The notes: generated by a model from the letters alone, not told the origin. Shown: positions 34,931-47,404, counted from the stretch's first letter. The stretch is 64,000 nucleotides of DNA from Tricholoma matsutake (GCA_026075535.2 AP026543.1:9052001-9116000); one strand, 5' to 3'. Translations and numbers: made by a program.

Positions 34931-36447
34931 CTAAGGCCCGGTCCAACCATTGACAGTTACCGTCCCATCAGGCGATGGGCCCGTAGACATATTCGGCCCG
35001 CCGAGCATACTGGAAGACGAAGTAGAAGTATTGGCAGGCGGAGTAGAGCTAGCATTTGGAACCATGGTGGACGACGGGGGGAGCGAAGCACTCGATGCAG
35101 GTGCAGATGAAGACGCAGACGCAGATGCCGCACTGCCCATCGCGGAAGACATAGCACCAGAAGCAGACGACGACACAGAAGCGCCGCCACTCCCATTAGA
35201 CATGATCGACGACGCCACGGAAGGTGAAATCGTCTGCGTCATCGTCATCGTCAGGGGCTGCGAGCCGCTAGCGCCCCTTACGAGCTGAGGTAACATCTGC
35301 GGCTGCATATCGATGAACACCAGCGTCGGGCCAGCGACGATCTGCTTCTGGGCACGATCGTGGACGTCCCTAAGGAGCGGCTGCATATCAGTCGTGATGA
35401 ACAGCGCGACGGGGCCGTTGATGCCTGTTGGTACGACACATTGAGATATGGGGAGCGGGATGGCTATGGGGGCGTTGCCGATGAGCATTTGACAGAATAG
35501 GTTCTGTGGAGAATTGAGGATGGAAAAAATTGACAAGGGAATGAAGGCTGTTGACTTACGTTTTGAGGAATTGTTCCGTTGATGGAGTTTGCTTTGAACG
35601 TGAGAGTGGTGCCTGGTATGACTGGGCCAGTATTTGTGATGCTGAGCGGGGTGTTAGCTGGAATAGTAAAGTGAGCCAAATGCATTCTGGATATCAACAC
35701 TGCATGACGAACCAGGAATGCCAACATTGCATCCACTAATAAACGGCCCCGCAATCGCCAAGACTTCACTCGGTGTGAAGGCGATATCGAATGGGGAAGG
35801 GATAGCAGTTCCGGTCCCGGAAAGGATATTAAGGATCGTCTGGTGGCGGGCCTCGACGGTCAGGATAGAGCCAGCGGCCGCCAGAAGGACGGGATCGGTG
35901 AGGAGGGTGGCTCCGCCGAGATATGCAGATACACCAACCATCTCTATCACACGCGCTGTCGCCGCCATCGTAGAGACGTCCGTCAACACCGAGCCAAAGT
36001 TGAACTGACATCCAGAGATAGGGCTTTTACCAGCAGCTTTCAAAGCAGACTAAAGGAACACTGAGTCAATTGAATGGAGAAAGGAGTGAAAAAAAGAAAA
36101 AAGAAAAAAAGAACCTGGAGCACGCTAGAGTGAGTTGCTTCATCCGCCTGGATAGTCGTAAACTGCTCCATGGGAATCTGACTAGAGATAAATCCAGCGG
36201 CAGTAAAATCTGAACTTTTGAACTTGGAGAGGGCCTGCTGATAAAAAGTTGACTCTAATTGTTCAAGAACATCTGCGAATTCTGAAGAAGGATACGGGTG
36301 TTGAAGGGTACACATTAAACACGAAAAAGTAGGAAACTCACGGAAAACCAGTATATCTGCTGCTGCGCGCTTTCCCAGATAACGAGCGGGGGCGGCTAAA
36401 GACAAAATAGGGGCTGCTAGAGCAAAAAGGATTGAAGAGGAACGCAT
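34931..36447 (-). CDS. Secreted ferritin-like protein, Rds1/stress-response type
   Basis: Starts with a signal peptide (MRSSSILFALAAPILSLAAP) followed by a KR dibasic site. The body is a ferritin-like (Ferritin_2/Rds1) helical domain: LEQLESTFYQQALSKF, FTTIQADEATHSSVLQ, FGSVLTDVSTMAATARVIEM, AAGSILTVEARHQTILNIL. The Glu/His residues in EATHSS and EARHQT correspond to the di-metal positions of this fold. A beta-rich region follows (NTPLSITNTGPVIPGTTL), and then a long Ser/Thr/Ala-rich, probably O-glycosylated tail. There is no hydrophobic C-terminus, so GPI anchoring is not supported. About five exons. Related genes are induced by stress or nutrient change, but regulation is not visible here. 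Confidence 0.85.
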
Positions 36448-36801
36448 TTCTGAAGTGGTTCTACCGTGCGACGAAGAAGAAAGCCTGCTTTAAAGAACGT
36501 GGAGGTTTTGAAAGAAAGAAAGAGAGGATGCAGCCTGGCAAGCCCCAAAAGAAACGACTATGAGGGGCAAGTTAGAATTTAGTGGGGAGCATAATGAAAG
36601 GAAAGACTTACAAGGGGGAAGAAACAAAACAAGTCTATCGTCGAGTGCCGTTGCCTTTATTGCATTTCCATGGCGATGCATTGTTGCCCACGTGACATCA
36701 CAACGACCGATCATGCATGACAAAGCGATCGTATAGAGTACACGATCATGGTATCAATGATCCTTCGGTATAACATCCATCGGTCACACTTGGAAAAGGC
36801 T
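36448..36801. other. Short intergenic region
   Basis: Upstream of the Rds1-like gene and downstream of the carboxypeptidase gene. Nothing else recognised. Confidence 0.5.
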
Positions 36802-38888
36802 TCAGAGTTCTTTCCCCACCAACCATCTCCGCACCATCGTGAGCGATTCCTCTGGTTTATCATGTGGCACGTAAATCAATGCAGATAAAAATCAGTCTCT
36901 CCAAATGATCAAGATAAGAGGAAGACACTCATCATATGCCCTGCCCCTCTAATCGTAGCAAAGGTCAATAACCCCCAACTCTTCACCTCGCCCACCTCCA
37001 CCTTTCCATGTCCAATACTCCAATTTCTCCACCTGGACCTCCCATATTCTTCCTTTCCACTCCACTCCAGTTTATCAACCCACAGCTTGTTCGCCACCCA
37101 ATTGCACTGCCAATCGTACGTGCCGACATATATCAAGACACGCACGCCGCGGTCAAGGAGCCCCGCAACGTAGTGCTGTGTTGGAACGGCCCACTTGTCC
37201 ATCTGTGCGGCAAAGTTCTGGGACACTAAGGCGGAGCAGGAGGAGAAGTTCCCTGGAATCTCGACCCCAAGAAGGGAGCGTGTGGAAGGAAGGTCAAGGT
37301 AGGTTTTGATTACCTCGTTCTCGGCATAGCAGAGCTCGCCGATGCACATCTGTCGTTGTTGCATGAGTGTCGAATCGATGAGAATTGATATCACACTATG
37401 AGACGGACCTTGGAAATATCATAATAGTTCCTCCCTGGAGCGATGGTTAGCAAGTCATAACTTACACAACAGGTACTACGAGTCTCACTTACCACTCGCC
37501 CACATCCCCGTCGACAACTCGCTATCACAAAAAGCGACGGCCGCACGGCAGTTCATCGCATCAAACTGCTCGATACAGCTCTTCTGCATAGCCTTTTCAC
37601 AACGCGGAAGCTAGCCAAATAATCAAGCACATGCTCAAAGGTCTTCACCAGTTTTTGAGTGGACGATGAATCTCACAGCAATCTTCATCCGAACACAAGT
37701 TTCTATAGACTGGAAAGGCACATCCAAGGATGCAGTACTACATTCCACCTCATATCGGCCTCGATAAAGTCTATAAAATGGTTAGACCAAGTGCACGGTG
37801 TGACATCTATTGAGTACCCACGTCGAGATGTCCGTAATTCCATTCCCTATCATAACACTCTGTAGATTCAGATGTTCCCTCCCTTCTTTGATTGCAATTT
37901 GGTTCTGGTCATATATTTCGCTTGCGAATACGGGCAAATAGCGTCCCTACCAACATGAACAAATTAACGCGAGACCAAGAGCTCTGGAGCCTAATGAAGA
38001 AACCTCAAGGCCGGTGTAGAAAACTCACGCCATAAGATTCGCCAGAAAGATGAAGAGGTCTACCGGAAAATTGCTTGAATGTCTCGAAAAATATGGTGAT
38101 GAATGCGTGGACGTTCTTCGATGCATCTTCTGTTGTCTCGATCGTCTCACCGTAGTCGGCATAAGAGAAGCCGACGCCAACTCTGTACAGAAGAATCCTT
38201 ATTGTAGAGGAAAATAGAAGGACGACATGCTTACGGCTGATCAAGGAAGAAGATGTTGGCCTCTTCGTTCCACCCGTATGGGTTCCAGATAGTCCCATTC
38301 TCGGATTTGTTATTCATGTCGATACTGCATGGCCCTATAAACGCGTAACGTTGAAGAATTACGCGCATACAGTTACTTCATAGCTCACCCAACTCCATCA
38401 AGAGGCCCATTGCAGAAGAACAACCAGGACCTGCATCAAAATCAGCCCAAAAGTAGGGTATATGCAGCATTAAAGCTAGTGAGACCTCCATTTATCCACA
38501 TCATAACATCATCTCCATTATAGAATTAGGCTTGCATCTGAACATTGCTCGGTGACACACCTCTGTCGGGGTTCCGACGACTCTCGAAGAAATAGAAGAA
38601 CAAATGCTTTGCACCAGCACTGACATCGAGGTACCCTGTATATACACTAATTGGAATCTGTGAATGAGCCTTCTCGCGTCAAAAACAACCCACTTGACCG
38701 TCGGGTCACAAAAGTTGCTCTTCTTGATACGGACTTGATGGTTCGGGAAGCGCGGATGCGACAGTACAGTGAATTTATTCGATGCGACAGAGGACAGATG
38801 GATATTCTGCGTGTTGTTCTTCAACACCGTCTGCACAGTGGCAAAGACGGGGAGAATAAACAGCAAATTGAGCAGGATGTTCCTCATG
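36802..38888 (-). CDS. Serine carboxypeptidase, peptidase family S10
   Basis: Secreted or vacuolar exopeptidase removing C-terminal residues. Signal peptide MRNILLNLLFILPVFATVQ (ATG at 38888; an in-frame ATG at 38932 is possible but gives a less typical signal). Motifs in order: CDPTVK...YTGYLDVS, LFFYFFESR, MMWINGGPGCSSAMGLLMEL (about 38400-38500), VGVGFSYADYGET, the catalytic Ser in LSGESYG (about 38020), the catalytic Asp in VGTYDWQCNWVAN (about 37100), and the catalytic His in RGAGHM (36936-36938). The last exon, VPHDKPEESLTMVRRWLVGK ending in EL, is separated from GHM by what reads as an AT-AC intron (36871-36932). Many short introns. Divergent from NOP58 across 96 bp. Confidence 0.88.
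36871..36932 (-). other. Probable AT-AC intron in the carboxypeptidase gene (62 nt)
   Basis: Removal of the minus-strand interval starting ATGAGT and ending TTTAC joins GAGHM directly to VPHDKPEE, exactly the family's conserved sequence around the catalytic histidine. No GT-AG pair gives this junction. The 5' end is a GTGAGT site with G1 changed to A, and the last base is C instead of G, the pair known from U2-type AT-AC introns. Confidence 0.55.
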
Positions 38889-38984
38889 ATGGTCAGAACC
38901 AGGAAAGGAACCAGAGTCCCACGCTTACCCAAACGAGAAGAAAAAAAAAGTCAAGTCTTGTTGACCTCCCTACACCTTTCCGCA
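38889..38984. promoter_or_regulatory. Compact bidirectional promoter, carboxypeptidase / NOP58
   Basis: 96 bp between the two divergent start codons, including an A-rich run (38939-38949). No TATA box seen. Confidence 0.5.
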
Positions 38985-41258
38985 ATGCTCGTGCTATACG
39001 AGACCGCGATGGGCTATTGCCTCTTCAAAATGTCTGATGCAGCAAAACTAGACAGTGCAGATTTATGGAAGGAGTTCGAGAGCCCAGAGAAGGCTAACAA
39101 ACTGTACGGCGCAAATTCTCATATATATGTGGTCTTCCAACATTTAATGTGTAATAGATTAAAATTGAAAGCACTGCATCGATTCACGTCGACTGCAACG
39201 GCCGTGGAAGACATCACTGCACTCCAAGATGGAAAAATTGGAAAAGGGCTGAAGAAGTTTTTGACTGACGAAGTACTAGGGAAGGGGAAGGGGAAAGACT
39301 CGTTGCTTGTCATAGATCCGCATCTCTGTTCGTCTCACAAAACGAGCTCTTACAACGGAGAGGGAATCTGACCTGATGGTACAGCACGCTCCATCTCCAA
39401 GAAGCTAAGCATAAATGTGAATACGACAACTTCAGAGCAGGATGACCTATGGCGTGGTATCCGGAGTCAGCTCGCCGCGCTTCTGGACGGTCTTGACCCC
39501 AAGGATCTGGCGACGATGAGTCTCGGTCTCAGTCATTCGCTTTCTCGGTTCGTCCTGACAAGAAAATTTCGGACATTCATCTATCTCATCTTCGTGTAGG
39601 TTCAAACTAAAATTCTCACCGGACAAGGTGGACACCATGGTAGTGCAAGCCATCGCACTACTTGACGACCTGGACAAGGAAATCAACATCTACTCTATGC
39701 GAGTAAAAGTTCGTGTCCAACTCTACAACCCCTCCATTCTATTTAAACCCGTTTCATAGGAATGGTATGGCTGGCATTTCCCAGAAATGGCCAAAATCAT
39801 ATCCGACAACCTCGCATACGCAAAAGTCATCCGTGCAATGGGTAAACCTCCCGAACCATCACACTTAACTCTACCCCTTACCCAATTTCAATCCTACAGG
39901 CTTCCGTACCAACGCCGCCACTACGTCCTTTGCCGCCATCCTTCCAGAAGACCTCGAAGCCGTGCTAAAAGCCGCCGCCGAGATATCTATGGGCACTGAG
40001 ATCTCCGATTCCGACATAGCGCATATCCACGCCTTGTGTGACCAAGTCATCGCCATCACTACCTACCGCACGCAGCTCGCAGAGTACCTCCGCAACCGCA
40101 TGAACGCCATCGCCCCGAACCTGACCGCGCTTGTGGGTGAGCTTGTCGGGGCTCGTTTGATCAGCCATGCAGGCAGCTTGCTCAGTCTGGCGAAGCACCC
40201 CGCAAGTACAGTGCAAATCCTCGGTGCCGAGAAAGCTTTATTCCGTGCTCTGAAGACAAAGCATGATACACCGAAGTATGGATTGATCTATCATGTACGC
40301 ATCCCAGTTACAACGTTATTCCCATAATCTAAATCATCTCCAGGCTTCCCTCGTCGGCCAAGCCCCGCCCAAACTCAAAGGAAAAGTGAGTCCCAATCCT
40401 ATAGTTGATCTTATTATCGTTTATCTTACTGTTACACTCACACGATCATCAGATGGCCCGTATGGTCGCCACCAAAGCCGCCCTCTCCATCCGCGTCGAC
40501 GCCCTAACCGACGCCGACGGAAAATCGCAGCCTGACGCCCCCACCATCGGGATCGAGAATCGCGCCAAGCTCGAGTCAAGGTTGCGCGCGCTCGAACACA
40601 CCGGGGACCTGCACGGTGCCGCCCGCTTTTCTGGCGGGGGCCGGAAGCAGGAACGGTTCGAGATGACAGGCGGGGCGCGGACGTATAATATCCAGGCAGA
40701 CTTTGTGACGACACAGAGGGAGGATCCGGTGGACCGGGCGGTAAAGGTGGTGCAGGATGTGAAGGAAGAGAAGAGGAAGGCCAAGGAGGAGAGGAGGGCT
40801 AAGAGGAGGGCAGAGAAGGAGAAGGAGCAGGGACAGAAGGGTGAAGGTGAGGATGCGATGGAAGTTGATGAGGCTGACGAGCCCAAGAAAGTCACGGAAG
40901 TGGATAAAAAGGACAAGAAGCGGAAACGGAGAGAGAGTGAGGCGAATACTGCAGATGCTGCCGTACTGGAAGTCAAGGCTGTTGACGATGAGAAGAAGCA
41001 CAAAAAGGATAAGAAACGGAAACACAGAGAGAGTCAAGCGAATGGTACCGCAGTTGCTGTTGCAGTACCAGAAATCGAGGTCGGTTTTTCTTCGCTTTCG
41101 TTTTTTCTCACTACATGTTCTGGTTGACTGAGGACCTGTCTGTCTAGAAGACGAAGGAAGAGAAGAAGGCTAGACAAAAGGCAGAGAAGGCTGCAGCCGC
41201 CCCCCAGGCAGAGGTCGAATCACCTCCAAAGAAGAAAAAGAGAAAATCGGAGGCATAA
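38985..41258 (+). CDS. NOP58: NOP58, box C/D snoRNP core protein
   Basis: Core protein of box C/D snoRNPs that guide rRNA 2'-O-methylation. Exon 1 encodes [20 protein letters not shown]; the splice at about 39102/39155 joins EKANKL to [13 protein letters not shown]. The NOP5NT domain is followed by the NOSIC region ([36 protein letters not shown]) and the Nop domain ([60 protein letters not shown]), and then a Lys/Glu/Asp-rich KKE/D tail ending [11 protein letters not shown], typical of Nop58 rather than Nop56. Stop TAA 41256-41258. About nine exons. Lies two genes from KRR1, another ribosome-biogenesis gene. Confidence 0.96.
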
Positions 41259-42142
41259 ATCTCGCTTTTCTTGTTTCTGTGTGCTGTACGACCTGGTGAA
41301 CGTGCTATCGGTACATACGTAGGTTTATATTCCCATATCTGTGTCTCCAAGATGATCAGGAGAAGAAAAAATACTACAATGTGCTCGACAACAAGGTACT
41401 GTAACAGCGTGGTATGTAGATAATTCGTCAATCGGAATCATCGTAAAAGCCTGAGCACTGAGCACAATAACATGGAGGAGTTGTAAAGAGTTCGACGGTG
41501 CGACGCGAGACTTGCAGGGGCCACAGAGGCAAGTTTCTCCCTGTATACTTATGGAAAGCGAGAGTGATCTGCAGTCTGCCGGCCGTTTTTTTGATCGGCC
41601 ATCGCTCGGAGCAGATAAGCCATTGCCCTCACACTGCTGGCACTGACCTGTGTTTCCCACAGAAACACAGCCCAAACAGCCTCAGAAACATGTATTAAGA
41701 CTTCTGATTTGTATATCCTTTGGATATTCTCAAGATGGTAAAAGAAATACCAAGGTAATATTTTACATGTATCCAAGCTGTATCTGCAAGAAACAGAAAA
41801 AGTATATCCCACAATGTTTCTTTCAGATCCATTCTGGAAAGTTTTTTCATGTTTCCTTTGTGTAAGTTAGAGAAACACTTTTAATTATAGCTGTATCTGC
41901 AGAAAACACTCAACATCAACTCAACATGTAATTTATTATGTGTTTTCTGAGATATATGCAAAGGACAAAGCAGTCACCATGGTTACACATGTATCCCTAG
42001 AAAACCCATAATAATTTTCTGCAGATACAGCCACAGTGAGACCCATGGATGTGGAAAATCATCCAGTAATTCAGCCACTGAGGTGAAGGAATTGAGTAGA
42101 AAGTCATCTGTTCTGGGTAGAATTTCCATCCTTTGTGGCCAT
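41259..42142. other. Non-coding, NOP58 3' flank
   Basis: No gene supported. A short inverted pair built on TATCTGCAGAAAA (about 41892) and TTTTCTGCAGATA (about 42013) may mark a small degenerate element. Otherwise AT-rich. Confidence 0.4.
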
Positions 42143-42217
42143 TAGGGTTGTTCACGGTTGGCATTTTTGGTTCATTTTTCACTCATTTTTCAAACATTTT
42201 CTATTTCATTTTGATTC

Positions 42218-42222
42218 CATTT
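42218..42222. repeat. Target-site duplication of copia element (left)
   Basis: CATTT, matched by CATTT at 47915-47919. Confidence 0.85.
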
Positions 42223-42483
42223 TGTTGGAGCAGACTATATACGTTGCACAGTGGAAGAGACAACACGTTCCTTACAACCTACCTGGGGTTTACTTAGACT
42301 TACAGCTAGGGTTAGCAGAGGTAAGAACACTATATTCCTACTATAGTACAGGTTCTCCTTATATACATAATAGTAAGGATATCACATGACTCCAGAGGAA
42401 TATGCATATGAAACATGTATCAATATTGGTAATTAATGTGGGAGAATATGCACATGCAACAATATTGGTAATTAATTTCAACA
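42223..42483 (-). repeat. 3' LTR, copia element
   Basis: 261 bp, bounded TGTTG...CAACA. Three differences from the other LTR noted by eye (TACGTTGC versus TACACTGC, and ACAACC versus ACAACT). Confidence 0.93.
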
Positions 42484-42492
42484 CCCCCCCTC
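42484..42492 (-). promoter_or_regulatory. Polypurine tract, copia element
   Basis: GAGGGGGGG on the minus strand, directly abutting the 3' LTR. Confidence 0.8.
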
Positions 42493-42515
42493 AAACTGTA
42501 AAGCGCTCTAAGCAG

Positions 42516-45500
42516 CTAAGTTTGAACCTCAAAAGTAATTCCGAGAGAGTCTCTAAATTTCCTGAATAGGATGGCGCCAAGGTTCTTTGTGAACATGTCA
42601 GCTGGATTATCACTTCCAGGAATGAAAATGACTGTGACTTTGTCATTTTCTATGCATTCGCGGGTGTAGTGGTAGCGAATGTCTATATGTTTGGTCCTTC
42701 TTTCCTGAACTGGATTTGATCCAATAAAGATGGATCCCTGATTATCAGCGCAGATTGGTATGCGCTTCAGTGTATATCCAAGTTCCTGGAATAAGGACTC
42801 TATCCACACTATCTGCCGACAAGTGTCGGAGAGAGCCATATATTCGGCTTCTGTGGATGACAGTGCTACAGTTTTTTGTAAACGGGACTGCCAGCACACA
42901 ATGCCACTCGCCAGAGTAGCAAAGTAACCCGTTGTAGATCGGCGCTTGAAAGTGTCAGCTGCCCAATCAGAATCTGTGAAGGCCTGCAGCCCCTCGGATT
43001 TCTCTCCATCATAGACTATACTGTACTTCTGGGTTCCCACCAGATAGCGCATTATGTACATTGCTTTGTCTAGATGTTCTTGGCTAGGATTAGCCGAGAA
43101 TTGCGACATCTTGATTACCGCGTAAGCAATATCAGGTCGCATTCTGAGCATCAGATACAATAAAGATCCGATCACAGACTGATATTTTGATCTAAGCGCC
43201 GCATTTGGCGTCGCTGTGTTCTCTGACAGTTTGTAGCCAGTCGGGAGCGGAGTGGGGGCAACTTTGGCATTTGTCATCTCGAACCTCTCGAGCACTTTGG
43301 CGAGATATTCTGTTTGATCGAGTTTGACTTTTGTAGCAGTCTGGGTGACGCACATGCCTAAGAATTCCGTGACTTTTTCAGTACTACGGCACTCCCAATG
43401 CTTCAGGCAAGCATTCTTCTTTTCATCCACAAGTTTCTTGTTCTTGCCCATGAACAAGCCATCGTCAACATAGACTAGCGCAATAATGATGCTGCCTGTC
43501 TTAGGATCCTTGTGTATGAAGATGCCGGCATCGGAGCTGGCGCGCACAAACCCAATGGTGTGCATAAATGCCTCTAGCTCTTTCCACCATGCTAGTGAAG
43601 CCTGTTTAAGGCCATACAATGCTCGGCGTAAGCGCATTACTTTGTGCTCTTTACCCTCGAGTCTGAAACCCTCGGGTTGATCCATATAGATCTCCTCATC
43701 AAGTTTGCCATATAAAAATGCGGTTTTTACATCTAGACCGGTCATATACATGCCTTCTAGAGATGCAAGGGCAAACATGAGGCGTACCGTCTCGTAGCGG
43801 ACTACTGGTGAGAAAATCTCATCAAAGTCAACGCCTTCGACTTGTGAAAAGCCTTTGGCCATGAGTCTGGCTCGTTTTCTTCCGTCCGATTTCACGGAGA
43901 AAACCCATCTATTTTTGATCGTTTTCCGATCATGTGGAAGATCGACGATATCATAGACTTGTCGCTTGCGAAGAGCCTCTAACTCTTCACGACAAGCCTG
44001 TTTCCCTCAAGTTGCTGCTGCCAGGGTAGGCGTGCAATATCGCGAAATTGGTTTGGAACTAGGCTTTTTCCGCTTGATGGTGTGACTGCTTTTGATAACA
44101 GCCAGCGGATAAGCTCATCTCCACCTTCCTTGGTTATCTTTTTAATATAACCTGCTTCGTCCGGTTCCCCCATTGGGTAATCATGTTCTTGATTATTGGA
44201 ATCGGGCACACTCTCGTGGGGTGCCGAACTCGGTCCAGCAACCAGTTCTTGCTGTTGAGGTTGTGGTCGTGTTCGGTTATGATCCGAATCTTGACCCACA
44301 GACTTCTTCCAATATCGATCACGTGCAATGTCTCTCTCTATGTCAGAGGGGAGTCGCTGTTCTCCATAGGTATTGCCGGGACGGTTTGGGATTTTCCTCT
44401 GCCTGCCTGATCGATGGGGCAATTGCTGCCATTCCTGTTGATCTTCACGTCTTGGACGAAAGTCCTCAGTGTTAACTGGAGGCGGTGGAGGAGGAGCGTT
44501 AGTCGCATCATCATGCGCCTTTTGCTCGCTTGGTAAATCATCATCATCATCTTCTAATGATGGAGGAAGGGGCGGATTTTGTGGCGGTATAGGGTCATCG
44601 CCATCCATTCCAGATGAGTGGTCATCATCTTCTGGTTCTGGAGGTGGAAAATCACCAAGGTCTGTCTTGGCAGGAGTTTTAGCTCTGGGACAGCATGGGA
44701 ACATCGTTTCATCAAATAGTGCCATGGCACCAATGAATATTGCGCCATTTTGTCGCATGAAACGATATGCTTTAATGCCATCTTCTACTCCAAGGTACGT
44801 CATTAACTCCGATCGAGGAGATAATGTTGTTGGATGTTTTTCCTTTGGTAGATAGACATAAGCACCGCAACCGAAGACCTTCAGATTGTTTAGATCTGGG
44901 CGGACCTTTGTCAGGTCCTCAAAAGGTGTCAGCCATTTCAGGCGCCTTATTGGGGTTTGGTTGTATAAATGTGTTGCATGTTCTATGCAAAATTCCCACC
45001 ATGATTGTGGTAGACAAGCGGTGAATCGCAAGGTTTGTGACTTTTCTCTATTATTGTCCTTATGGCGTGCTCTGCGCGCCCGTTCTGTTGATGAACGTGG
45101 GGTGCAGACATCTCTATTTTGATGCCTAAGTCCTTGAGCTGTTTTTGTAGCTCACGATCCTTGAACTCCCCCCCTGGATCGACACGCCAGCGCTTGATTG
45201 TAGCACCATATTGGGTTTTAGCCATCGCTTGAAATTGTCTAATCGCTGCAGCAGCGTCAGATTTCTTTCTGAGACATTGGACCCAAATATGTGACATTTT
45301 GTCATCCAGAAATACAATGAAGTATTTATGTTTGTGGTACGATAGTACCGGGAGTTCCTTTAGGTCGGAATGTATTAATTCAAAGGATTTGTCAGCTTGT
45401 GAGTCTGACTCGGGAAAAGATTTTGAGGTCATTTTCCCTTCTGCACACCCTGGACATATAATTTTGTCTTTAGGAATAATTAAATTCCTTGGGAATTTTA

Positions 45501-46345
45501 TGGTGCTTTTAGGCATTTCCCCTAGTGCCTCTTTGGATGGGTGTCCAAGTCGCCTATGCCAAGTCAAGTCGCCTATGCCAAGTCAAGTAGTCAGCGACAT
45601 AAATGGTCGCGACATTAACCTTTTTGGTGCTCAATATATGAGTCCAAGCCCAATAGATCATGTCATTCCTCCTTAGAGGGACACAATGCATGATTGGGTT
45701 TCCATGCTCGATAAATGAAATGTGTGCGGAGGAACCACGCACATCACTTCCGTCTTGTAAAAAGACCCCCATTGACATCAATCGAGTATTAATGTCGGGT
45801 ATGTAGTAGACGGGGTATAACCGCGTTTCACGTGTCTCTGACTTCCCATGACATACTACCTGGTGTTTAATGAAGACTGCTCCTTTTCCTACTATATGAG
45901 TAGTACCAGTGGCCATTTGGACCAAGGTAGAGTCCTTTCTCGGTAAAGGCTCATAAGAAGCGAAATCTTTTATTTCACCAGTGAAGTGTTTTGATGCACC
46001 TGAATCCATGATCCAGTCGGCACCTTTCTTACAATCTCCCTTTGCACACATAGCACATATATTAAGATCTAAATAATTCCATGATACATTTAATAGCGGT
46101 AAAATTTCACATGAAAAGTTCGCTGTATTCATAGGAATATTAATCTTAGTGCTTGTGGCAGGGAAAAGGACTGACCTGTCATCATACGCCCCTGTATCAA
46201 GGGGTTCATCGACGAGCATTTCGTCAACGGCTTTCCACACTTCCTCATCAGACACCGGAGGTTCAGATCCGAGGGAGACGGTATCGTCTTCTACCTCCTC
46301 GATCCTAGACTCAGGTTCTGGTTCTATCCTTCTTCTCTTTCCTTC
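42516..46345 (-). pseudogene. Copia pol (PR-IN-RT-RH), frameshifted
   Basis: In order on the minus strand: acidic linker, aspartic protease (WIMDSGASKHFTG), GAG-pre-integrase (LTWHRRLGHPSKEAL...CPGCAEGKMT), integrase core (IHSDLKELPVLSYHKHKYFI, FLDDK, HVHQQNGRAEHAIRTIIEKS, then HLYNQTPIRRLKWLTPFEDL), long Pro/Asp-rich linker, reverse transcriptase (VKTAFLYGKLDEEIYMDQPE, YVDDGLFMG) and RNase H (SDWAADTFKRRSTTGY, SSTEAEYMAL, RTKHIDIRYHY, DNPADMFTK). Breaks: at the gag/pol junction (about 46256-46345), a 19-bp tandem duplication at 45551-45588, a 1-nt indel near 45030 and another near 44005. The RT-RNase H part (42516-43895) is open. Confidence 0.9.
45551..45588. repeat. 19-bp tandem duplication in copia pol
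   Basis: CGCCTATGCCAAGTCAAGT occurs twice head to tail. The duplicated piece encodes LTWHRRL and shifts the frame inside the GAG-pre-integrase domain. Confidence 0.9.
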
Positions 46346-47404
46346 TCACACCGTCAGGTGCTCTTCCAGCGGTCGCAGATTTTTTGTGCTGCACGGAAGT
46401 TGCATTTGCTTGAGGGTGTCTCGAGCTTGCTGATATTTGGCATAAACCGAATGAGAGGTAGAGGCCACGTCCGTATATGCCTGTGCAGGCGGTCGGCGGT
46501 GAGGATCCCTTGTGGGAGTGTGTTCGCGTCTTTCGATGCGCTGTATAAGCGGCATCGGCGGTATGATGGTGCCATTACCATTTATGGTGGTATAGGCTTT
46601 GGAGGCGAGGTGGGTATGTTTATCCTTCAGCTTCTCCTCCTTAGTCTTTCTGTCCCCATGTCGTCCATGCTTTCGGGATGAGTCTCCGTTGCTGTTTTGC
46701 CCTTCTTTGGGCTGCCATTTGGGGTTTCCCCCTTTGCGCTTAACAGCAGAAAGTTTGTTGGCCTGAGGCTGGCCAGCGGGCTTTCCTACTGCTGTGCGCC
46801 TTGAGGCTTCAGCGACAATGGAGTCCTTGACATGTTTAAATGTCAAGGCGCTAGTAGCGGTCGTGTTAAGGACCATTGCGGACAAGGAATTGTACTCACG
46901 CGGCATCGCAGCAAGTAGAATCATTGCTTGCACTAGCTTGGGGATGGCGACGTTAGCAGCTGTAAGGCACTCAAATTTGTCTGCCATTCTAGCAATCTCC
47001 GGTGCAGGGTTCGCAGCCGGGATCTTGATCGCTATTGTGGACCTAAAGTCTGCGAAGACTTGGGAGGGGCCATCCACACCATAATCGGTGCGGATGAGAT
47101 CCCACACCTCCTCAGCAGTGTCCTTTGAGTTGGCACGCTGCCGAATGGAGGGGGCCAGGCAGAGCACTAGGCTACCAATGGCCTGGTCATTTTTGTTGCT
47201 CCAGGTCTGGAGCTTGGCATTAGCATCCGCTACCAAAGTAGCATTCGTCACTGTCAAGGGAGGCGCCGGGGGTGGTTTTTGCTCCGCCCTGCTAGTTATT
47301 TGCCAGAGGCCCTGAGACCTGAGCCATGCCTTCATTGAGTCGGCCCATTGAATGTAATTTGATCCGTCGAAAGTTTGAACGAGTTTCTCAAGAGTTGAAG
47401 ACAT
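46346..47404 (-). CDS. gag: Copia Gag
   Basis: An open frame whose likely start, MSSTLEKLVQTFDGSNYIQW, matches the N-terminus of fungal copia Gag proteins (UBN2/DUF4219-like); an in-frame ATG lies 33 bases further upstream. The central part has the expected KLQTWSNKNDQAIGSLVLCL, EVWDLIRTDYG and FADFRSTIAIKI segments. The C-terminal part is basic (KRKGGNPKWQPKEG, KHGRHGDRKTKEEKLKDKHT) without a clear CCHC knuckle. The frame ends at 46346, with the pol frame beginning within 100 bases in another phase. That may be a natural junction or a mutation. Confidence 0.85.
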   Translation of the reverse strand: MSSTLEKLVQTFDGSNYIQWADSMKAWLRSQGLWQITSRAEQKPPPAPPLTVTNATLVADANAKLQTWSNKNDQAIGSLVLCLAPSIRQRANSKDTAEEVWDLIRTDYGVDGPSQVFADFRSTIAIKIPAANPAPEIARMADKFECLTAANVAIPKLVQAMILLAAMPREYNSLSAMVLNTTATSALTFKHVKDSIVAEASRRTAVGKPAGQPQANKLSAVKRKGGNPKWQPKEGQNSNGDSSRKHGRHGDRKTKEEKLKDKHTHLASKAYTTINGNGTIIPPMPLIQRIERREHTPTRDPHRRPPAQAYTDVASTSHSVYAKYQQARDTLKQMQLPCSTKNLRPLEEHLTV

